Assembly (NCBI GenBank): GCA_002709695.1
Contig: PAQF01000023.1
Coordinates: 1 to 51,756 of the forward strand
Length of the DNA stretch: 51,756 bases
Source of the DNA: Candidatus Poribacteria bacterium
GTDB lineage: Bacteria; Poribacteria; WGA-4E; UBA9662
Direction of reading: 5' to 3'
The notes under the pieces are model-generated. The model saw nothing but the letters and a program-made list of their open reading frames with translations, was not told the DNA's origin and did no database searches. Of this stretch, positions 46,539 to 51,756 are shown piece after piece (the stretch's first letter is position 1; every line of letters starts with the position of its first letter). A program made the translations under genes and the position numbers.

Positions 46539-48179
46539 GTGAAACCAGCAAAATTACAAGTTGAAGGTTCATTGAACAAAAGGTACCAGAAAATTTTATG
46601 TTCTTTCCTGTACTTTTGTCTTAGTTTTAATCAACTTCAAGCTGAAAAGCCAAGATTTATTGATATTACAATAGATGCAGGCATTGACTTTAATCATGCT
46701 GGAGGGGTTGATAAACGCGTCATACCTGCAGTTGTTGGATCGGGAGCAGCTTTTGCCGATTACGACAATGATGGTGATTTAGATTTGTATATCGTCAATA
46801 GTAGCACGAAACATGATACAGGCACAGAGGATCCCCGTAATGCTCTATACCGAAACAACGGGAATTCCACTTTTACTGATGTTACGAATGAAGCTGGTGT
46901 CGGCAATCCTGTTTGGGGAATGGGAGCAGCTTTTGCCGACTATGATAATGATGGTGACCTTGATCTCTACGTAACAAATTACAAAGCAAACGCTTTTTTC
47001 AGAAACGAGGGCAGTGGCAGTTTCATAAAGTTTTCATCTAAAGCCGGGAGCATTGGACATGTAGGATTTGGTTCTGCGGTTACTTGGGGTGATTATGACA
47101 ATGATGGTGACCTTGATCTTTATGTCGCAAATTATTTGGATTATGCCAAGCTGCCAAGAGGAGATGAAGTCTTCTTTCCATATGATTGGTATGGCCAATC
47201 AAACGTTTTATTATTAAACAAAGGAGATGGAGGATTTATCGATGTTACAGAATCAGCTCGGGTAGGTGGAGGGTTCCACCTGACCCTCGGAGCAGCTTTT
47301 GCCGATTATGACAATGATGGAGATCTTGATCTCTATCTGGCCAATGATACCGATCAGAATATCCTCTACCGAAACAATAATGATGGCACTTTTACAAATA
47401 CAAATGGTACTGACGAAAGAAGTCATACAGGTGATACGCGTGGGGGAATGGGAATTACATGGGGCGATTACGATAATGACGGAGACCTTGACCTTTTCGT
47501 GACAAATTGGTTGGATGAGAATAACGTTCTTTACCGAAACAACTCAGATGGAACTTTTACTGATGTTTCAGCCCAAAGTGGTATCTTCGAATCTGGATTG
47601 GGAAAGACTTGTTGGGGAACCGAATTTTTTGATTACGATAATGATGGAGATTTAGATTTGTTTATTGCTTGTGGTCACATTGATCCGGCTACCTGGGAAT
47701 CTCCTAGCCAGCCAGATATTTTCCTAGAGAACAATGGAAATGGAACGTTTACCAATATTTCTGAGTTGGTTGGAATCCGTAGCATTCCAGATGGGACTGG
47801 TCGTGGAGTAGCCGTTGGTGATTATGATAATGATGGAGATCTTGATCTTTTGGTTGTTAATTGTGGTGAGGGCGCTGTTCTGTTACAAAATGATGGGGGC
47901 AACCGAAACAATTGGCTCAAGATACTAACAGTTGGTAAAACAAGTAACCGAAACGGAATAGGGACACGTATAGAATTGACTATTGGGCAATCACGACAAA
48001 TTCGAGAAGTGATTAGTGGATCGAGCTACCTTTCCCAAAGCAGTTTGGAAGTTGAGTTTGGTCTTGGAAAAAACAGTGTCGTCGACCAAATCCGAATACT
48101 TTGGCCTAGTGGTTTTAAGCAAATTTTAACTGATATTAATGCTAATCAAACGCTGGTTGTTACTGAACCTGATAATTGA
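46539..48179 (+). CDS. Secreted FG-GAP/VCBS protein with ASPIC/UnbV C-terminus (CRTAC1-like)
   Basis: About 546 residues if started at GTG 46539, which has AAGGA 9 bases upstream; ATG 46497, 46476 and 46416 are alternatives without a good ribosome binding site. A signal-like segment (ILCSFLYFCLSFNQLQA) follows. Seven copies of DYDNDGDLDL lie along the chain, each the calcium-binding loop of an FG-GAP repeat, predicting a seven-bladed propeller. The C-terminal 100 residues are an ASPIC/UnbV domain (NNWLKILTVG, then GIGTRIELTIGQSRQIREV, then DQIRILWPSG). Such proteins are calcium-dependent and extracellular; their ligands are unknown. Confidence 0.85.
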   Translation: MKPAKLQVEGSLNKRYQKILCSFLYFCLSFNQLQAEKPRFIDITIDAGIDFNHAGGVDKRVIPAVVGSGAAFADYDNDGDLDLYIVNSSTKHDTGTEDPRNALYRNNGNSTFTDVTNEAGVGNPVWGMGAAFADYDNDGDLDLYVTNYKANAFFRNEGSGSFIKFSSKAGSIGHVGFGSAVTWGDYDNDGDLDLYVANYLDYAKLPRGDEVFFPYDWYGQSNVLLLNKGDGGFIDVTESARVGGGFHLTLGAAFADYDNDGDLDLYLANDTDQNILYRNNNDGTFTNTNGTDERSHTGDTRGGMGITWGDYDNDGDLDLFVTNWLDENNVLYRNNSDGTFTDVSAQSGIFESGLGKTCWGTEFFDYDNDGDLDLFIACGHIDPATWESPSQPDIFLENNGNGTFTNISELVGIRSIPDGTGRGVAVGDYDNDGDLDLLVVNCGEGAVLLQNDGGNRNNWLKILTVGKTSNRNGIGTRIELTIGQSRQIREVISGSSYLSQSSLEVEFGLGKNSVVDQIRILWPSGFKQILTDINANQTLVVTEPDN

Positions 48180-48464
48180 ATTGATCGAATATTGAGCTTA
48201 GCAAGCAAACCCTAACCGAATCTTTTTTCATTATGATATGCCAACTTAGCTATACTCATAGGGCTTACTATTACTATTTGTGTATGCTTGGCAACACCAA
48301 CCTTAGTTAGGATATAGGCAAAGACAAGAGCTTCTGTTCCCTCATATCCCTGTCAACTCGAAAGTTACTCAAAGCTATTTTGATATCTGGAGCTATACTG
48401 TTGTTTATGCCTCCACATAGTGTTATTATGAAACTCACTCAAAAATATGTAATAGAGGTAGGTT

Positions 48465-49139
48465 TTGGACGGAATCCAGAAGGCAGCATATGTTTCTAGT
48501 GAACTTGAAAGGCTTTTTGGTATACCCAATCGGCAGAATGAATACGGAACTGTCTTGGATTGCTTGATTGAAACAATTTTATCTCAAAACACTAACGATG
48601 TTAATCGTGACCGAGCTTTCAAGGTTTTGATTGGAAGGTTTCCAAGTTGGATGGAGGTGCTCAATGCGGATGTTAACCAGATAGGCAGCGCGATCCGAAT
48701 TGCAGGTTTGGCTGGCCAGAAAAGTCTTACCATTAAAAATTTCTTGGTGTGGCTTTATGCCGAATTCGGAAAGCTTGATTTGGAGTTTTTGCGGACTATG
48801 GATCCAGAAGAAGCCACTCAAATGCTCTGCCAACACAAAGGTATTGGTATTAAAACCGCATATGTAACACTTGCTTTTGCTTGTGGACATGAGGTCTTTC
48901 CAGTTGACACTCACATCCTTAGAATCAGTAAACGGATTGGGTTCATTTCCTCTAAGACTACTGCAGATCAAGCCCACAAATTTTGGTCAACACACTGTCC
49001 AGCAGGAAAAGCGTATTCATTTCACATGAATCTTATCGTCTTTGGCCGCCAAGTTTGTCAAGCACGGAAACCGAAGTGCGAGATTTGTCCGTTAACAGAT
49101 CAGTGTGTTTACTTTGAAAATGGGGGACAACTTCCATGA
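48465..49139 (+). CDS. Endonuclease III-like HhH-GPD DNA glycosylase
   Basis: 224 residues from TTG 48465 with GAGG close upstream. The helix-hairpin-helix stretch reads HKGIGIKTAYVTLAF; the Lys in GIK aligns with the catalytic Lys120 of endonuclease III, and VDTHILRI carries the catalytic Asp. A [4Fe-4S] cluster is predicted from Cys-x6-Cys-x2-Cys-x5-Cys in CQARKPKCEICPLTDQC. It should remove damaged pyrimidines in DNA repair. The loop GVGRKTA of classical Nth is GIGIKTA here, so it belongs to a divergent branch. Its stop overlaps the next gene as ATGA. Confidence 0.9.
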   Translation: MDGIQKAAYVSSELERLFGIPNRQNEYGTVLDCLIETILSQNTNDVNRDRAFKVLIGRFPSWMEVLNADVNQIGSAIRIAGLAGQKSLTIKNFLVWLYAEFGKLDLEFLRTMDPEEATQMLCQHKGIGIKTAYVTLAFACGHEVFPVDTHILRISKRIGFISSKTTADQAHKFWSTHCPAGKAYSFHMNLIVFGRQVCQARKPKCEICPLTDQCVYFENGGQLP

Positions 49140-50161
49140 AAGCAATTGTTTTTTATGAACAAGGTGATCCTGATAAATTAGTATATCAAGATCATCCAGA
49201 TCCGAAGATTAAGACGGATGAAATTTTGGTTAAAGTTGGCGCTTGCGCGGTAAACCGTTTGGACCTAAATGCTAGATCCTATAGACCCGAAATTCAGACT
49301 TTCCCGCACATTTTAGGATCGGATATTGCCGGAGAAGTGATTGAAATTGGATCAAAAGTCAATACAGTGACTATTGGGGATCGCGTTGTGTTATCACCTA
49401 ATATTCCTTGTAAGAAGTGCCGAGATTGCATGAACGGTGATGAGAATCTCTGTGATTATCAACAATTACTAGGGTTTCAAACCCATGGTGGATACGCTGA
49501 GTTAGTTAAAGGTCCAGCCGAAAACGCAATCGGAATTTCAGAGCAACTCTCTTATCCAAACGCAGCAGCTCTTCCGATTGCTTATCTTACAGCTTGGCAC
49601 ATGCTTGTTACACGTGCTGAGATCAGCTCCGATGACAATATACTAATTCTTGCTGTAGGTAGTGGTGTTGGCAGTGCTGGTCTACAAATTGCCAAACTAC
49701 ATGGAGCCAAAGTTTTCGCTGCTAGTAGTACTAGTGATAAACTCGATCGTGCAAAAAAAATGGGTGCAGATTTTGTGATTAACTACAAAGAAACTGATTT
49801 TAAAGAAGCCATATTAGAATTAACAAACGGACGTGGAGTTGATGTTGTCTTCGAGCATGTTGGCGCTGCAACATGGGATCAAAGTATTGCTAGCCTAGCG
49901 AAAAACGGACGATTGGTCACTTGTGGTGCGACAACTGGGAATATCGGCGAAATTAATATCCGAAAAATGTATCAGAAACAGATTACACTTCTCGGATCCG
50001 CACTCGGTACAACTACTGAGTTATGTTCTATTATAGAGCTAGCCAACCAAGGCAAACTGTCGCCCATTATTGACTCCGTATTACCACTGGCGGATGCGCG
50101 AAAATCACATCAAATAATGGAAAAGCGTGAAAACTTTGGAAAGATCTGTTTAATTCCATGA
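49136..50161 (+). CDS. Zinc-binding alcohol dehydrogenase family protein (MDR superfamily)
   Basis: 341 residues; the start overlaps the endonuclease III-like stop as ATGA (49136-49139). The GroES-like part shows HILGSDIAGEVIEIG, the structural zinc site is the four Cys of CKKCRDCMNGDENLC, and the Rossmann part has AVGSGVGSAGLQIAKLHGA. The catalytic zinc ligands are less clear (NRLDLNARSY where Cys would be), so it may be a quinone-reductase-like member without catalytic zinc. NAD(P)H-dependent reduction of a carbonyl or enone is expected. The coupling to a DNA-repair gene has no clear functional reason. Confidence 0.88.
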   Translation: MKAIVFYEQGDPDKLVYQDHPDPKIKTDEILVKVGACAVNRLDLNARSYRPEIQTFPHILGSDIAGEVIEIGSKVNTVTIGDRVVLSPNIPCKKCRDCMNGDENLCDYQQLLGFQTHGGYAELVKGPAENAIGISEQLSYPNAAALPIAYLTAWHMLVTRAEISSDDNILILAVGSGVGSAGLQIAKLHGAKVFAASSTSDKLDRAKKMGADFVINYKETDFKEAILELTNGRGVDVVFEHVGAATWDQSIASLAKNGRLVTCGATTGNIGEINIRKMYQKQITLLGSALGTTTELCSIIELANQGKLSPIIDSVLPLADARKSHQIMEKRENFGKICLIP

Positions 50162-50199
50162 CACATTCAAATTAGCTGATTCTTCTTGCCAAAAAGGGT

Positions 50200-50949
50200 T
50201 TATGGTTGCCTCAAAAAATTCCCGTTTACATCAACCGCACCCCATCTTCCTTCTAACTTTGCTAGTGCAAATCCCCCAGAAAAATTATGACCATGATCAA
50301 ATTGAGGAGGGATGACTATCCGGTTTTTTCTATCAATGTAACCGTATTGTGTGTCTGGATATTCTCCCATCCCTATACAAGCCAAATCTTGGGAAAAGGC
50401 CTTTGCTTGGTTGAACTGAGGTTTAATAACCATCTTCCCAGTTTTATCAATGTATCCATATTTTAGGTCTACACCTTTACCCATCCCTATACAAGCCAAA
50501 TCTTGGGAAAAAGCCTTTGCTTGATCGAACTGAGGTTTAATAACTATTTGCCCCGTTTTATCAATGTATCCCCATCTTCCCTTCATTCGTATTCTTGCCA
50601 GACCTTTTCGAAAACGACCTACTCCCTCAAACTTAGGTCTTATTACTGTTTCGCTGGCGTGATCAATAAATCCCCAGAGTCCTTTTATTCGTATTGGTGC
50701 CAACCCATTCGAAAAACTACCTATTCCTTTAAATTGAGGTTCAATTGTTATTCTCTCTGATTGATCAATATGTCCTACTCTTTGATCCAAAATAAGGCTT
50801 ACTGATTCACCAGAGAAATTCAAGGCGAAGTCGAACCATAAGACTTTGTTCAATTCGTTACAATAACCAACTGTAAATCCGTATTCAAACAATAGTATGA
50901 AAACTGTTAATAGTACTAACTTGAGTCTCGTTCGTGTTTCTCTGCCCAT
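50200..50949 (-). CDS. Secreted WG-repeat protein
   Basis: 249 residues with a signal-like hydrophobic N-terminus (LVLLTVFILLFEYGFTVGYC). It is built of WG/KWGYIDKTGx-type repeats about 38 residues long: GLWGFIDHASETVIRPKFEG, GRWGYIDKTGQIVIKPQFDQ, KYGYIDKTGKMVIKPQF and QYGYIDRKNRIVIPPQF. These form small beta domains in many bacterial secreted proteins; function is unknown. Two units share the stretch AKAFSQDLACIGMG exactly, with almost identical DNA (see the repeat entry). GAGG lies about 10 bases before the ATG. Confidence 0.85.
   Translation of the reverse strand: MGRETRTRLKLVLLTVFILLFEYGFTVGYCNELNKVLWFDFALNFSGESVSLILDQRVGHIDQSERITIEPQFKGIGSFSNGLAPIRIKGLWGFIDHASETVIRPKFEGVGRFRKGLARIRMKGRWGYIDKTGQIVIKPQFDQAKAFSQDLACIGMGKGVDLKYGYIDKTGKMVIKPQFNQAKAFSQDLACIGMGEYPDTQYGYIDRKNRIVIPPQFDHGHNFSGGFALAKLEGRWGAVDVNGNFLRQP
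50366..50593. repeat. Two tandem 114-base units inside the WG-repeat gene
   Basis: Bases 50366 onward and 50480 onward share long near-identical stretches, both opening CCCATCCCTATACAAGCC. The period is 114 bases, 38 codons, so the reading frame is kept. The ends of the units have diverged. This points to a fairly recent in-frame duplication of one WG module. Confidence 0.7.
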
Positions 50950-51559
50950 CTAGAATTTGCCTCGACTACTTTCACTTAATCTATAGATTCCTTCATCTGC
51001 ATACACTTTGATAATAGAGATCATCCGCTTGATATAAGCCTGAGGAGAGTGATTGAATTTTAACTTATTTTCATCAACTGCTCAGTTTAGTAAAATCTTG
51101 AAGAAGTTAAAATACTTTCATGAAATGAAAACATATATTTAGTAGTCCTATAAGTCAAGCTAGTTTTGGTCTAAGGCTTAGTAGCATTCTTCACCTAAAT
51201 TGTAGTTGAAGTTGACATCGAGGGGATCTTCACCTAAGATATTCGGGGAAAAGATAATAACCAATGAAGTGGAATCGTCTGATACACTTCTTTCTTCTCT
51301 TACTTTCTCATTTTTCACTTTGTCCAAATACAACAATACTACAAACCTACCACTATATATGTACGAAATCCTGCCCCTCAGCATTATAATAGCAAATACC
51401 GCTGGTACCAAACCAAATGAATAATTTCTCTGAATTCTAAGAATGAGCTAGTTGTTAATACTTACTTATCTTTAGTCAGTAGATTTGTTGCTCCATGAGT
51501 GCAAGCAGTAGATACTACTAAATACAAACATGGAGCATACTAGGTCGAGAGGTAAACCC
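50950..51559. other. Intergenic region; no supported gene
   Basis: 610 bases. Two overlapping opposite-strand open frames (51178-51411 reverse, 51206-51424 forward) have low-complexity composition, no good ribosome binding site and no recognisable motif. The last 20 bases hold GAGAGGT before the GTG at 51560. Promoters for the WG-repeat gene and the edge gene should lie here. Confidence 0.5.
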
Positions 51560-51756
51560 GTGAAAACAGAGCCAAGATTATCGAAACAACACCTGAAGAA
51601 AAAGATCAATCAACATTATGGGTTGAACCTGAAGGTACTTGATTTTCTTCCTATTGGAGAAGGGTCATGGTGCTATCACGGTATAGGAGATCATGAGGTC
51701 TTCATTCAATTGGTTAAAGATAAAATTGCAAGCAAAAAAGCGACTAAATTACAACA
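51560..51756 (+). CDS. N-terminus of a probable APH-type phosphotransferase (cut by window edge)
   Basis: GTG 51560 has GAGAGGT 6-7 bases upstream. The 65 codons visible read EPRLSKQHLKKKINQHYGLN, then LKVLDFLPIGEGSWCYHGIG. A helix with an L...YGL element, then V..L.FLP.G..S..Y, is the usual opening of aminoglycoside-phosphotransferase-fold kinases, just before the ATP-binding strand. The gene continues beyond 51756, so the catalytic loop is not seen. The substrate could be an antibiotic, sugar or choline-like compound. Confidence 0.55.
   Translation, partial: MKTEPRLSKQHLKKKINQHYGLNLKVLDFLPIGEGSWCYHGIGDHEVFIQLVKDKIASKKATKLQ

Noticed and set aside
51178-51424. Overlapping forward and reverse open frames
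   Set aside because: They overlap each other in opposite directions, lack good ribosome binding sites and have no motif.
1-51756. tRNA, rRNA, CRISPR array, prophage or transposase genes
   Set aside because: No cloverleaf with T-loop and CCA end, no regular spaced repeats and no integrase or transposase motifs were found by reading; a dedicated scan could still reveal a small RNA.

Overview
The window (51.8 kb) reads as a chromosomal stretch of an uncultured bacterium close to Candidatus Poribacteria or a related environmental lineage. This is an inference from gene content. The 1140-residue protein at 13774-17196 ends in a FlgD-like domain opening with the NPFNPETWIPF type of motif that I associate with Poribacteria secreted proteins. 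There are five Fe(II)/2-oxoglutarate oxygenases (four of PhyH type), FG-GAP, WG-repeat, LVIVD and CotH secreted proteins, ThuA, M81 and enolase-superfamily enzymes, and planctomycete-type DUF1552/DUF1592 genes. There are no rRNA, tRNA, CRISPR, phage or transposase genes that I can see.

Layout. 1-310: a dead WD40-repeat gene and its probable terminator. 620-5594: three genes joined by ATGA overlaps (DUF1552 protein, an unknown secreted protein, and a two-haem-motif DUF1592-type protein), visibly richer in G+C than the rest. 5951-12190: a secreted esterase, an FMN hydroxy-acid oxidase, an unknown 667-residue protein and a DUF1349-like protein. 12535-17196: a membrane-anchored VWA protein followed by a very large secreted metalloprotease/beta-propeller. 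17289-21779: a five-gene run of an unknown probable alpha/alpha-barrel protein, an unknown 128-residue protein, and three PhyH oxygenases, two of them tandem duplicates. 22041-22490: two dead genes. 22550-28088: an M20 amidohydrolase, another PhyH, a CotH/EF-hand/lamin-tail surface protein and a ThuA-like protein. 28323-37678: a nitrilase-family hydrolase, a D-2-hydroxyacid dehydrogenase, a LarA remnant, a patatin, an odd thioredoxin-fold protein, a TPP enzyme, a NIPSNAP protein, an FGGY sugar kinase and a metal-dependent amidohydrolase. 38716-43967: a D-tartrate-dehydratase-like enzyme, an M81 (MlrC-like) protein, a Gfo/Idh remnant, and a 2OG oxygenase paired with an O-methyltransferase. 44324-51756: an FAH-family enzyme coupled to a small membrane protein, thiE, an FG-GAP/UnbV secreted protein, an endonuclease III homologue coupled to an alcohol-dehydrogenase-like gene, a WG-repeat protein, and the first 65 codons of a probable phosphotransferase.

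The genes fit scavenging of sugar acids, hydroxy acids and small organic compounds by a heterotroph with many secreted proteins. The most striking global feature is genome erosion. At least five dead genes or fragments can still be read in intergenic DNA (WD40, a DUF5703-like glycosidase, an unnamed family with its middle deleted, LarA, Gfo/Idh). The best candidates for undescribed biology are the unknown secreted protein locked into the DUF1552/DUF1592 operon, the 128-residue protein whose gene overlaps a PhyH gene, the FAH-coupled three-helix membrane protein, and the oxygenase/O-methyltransferase pair. All family calls come from reading motifs by eye; no database search was run.
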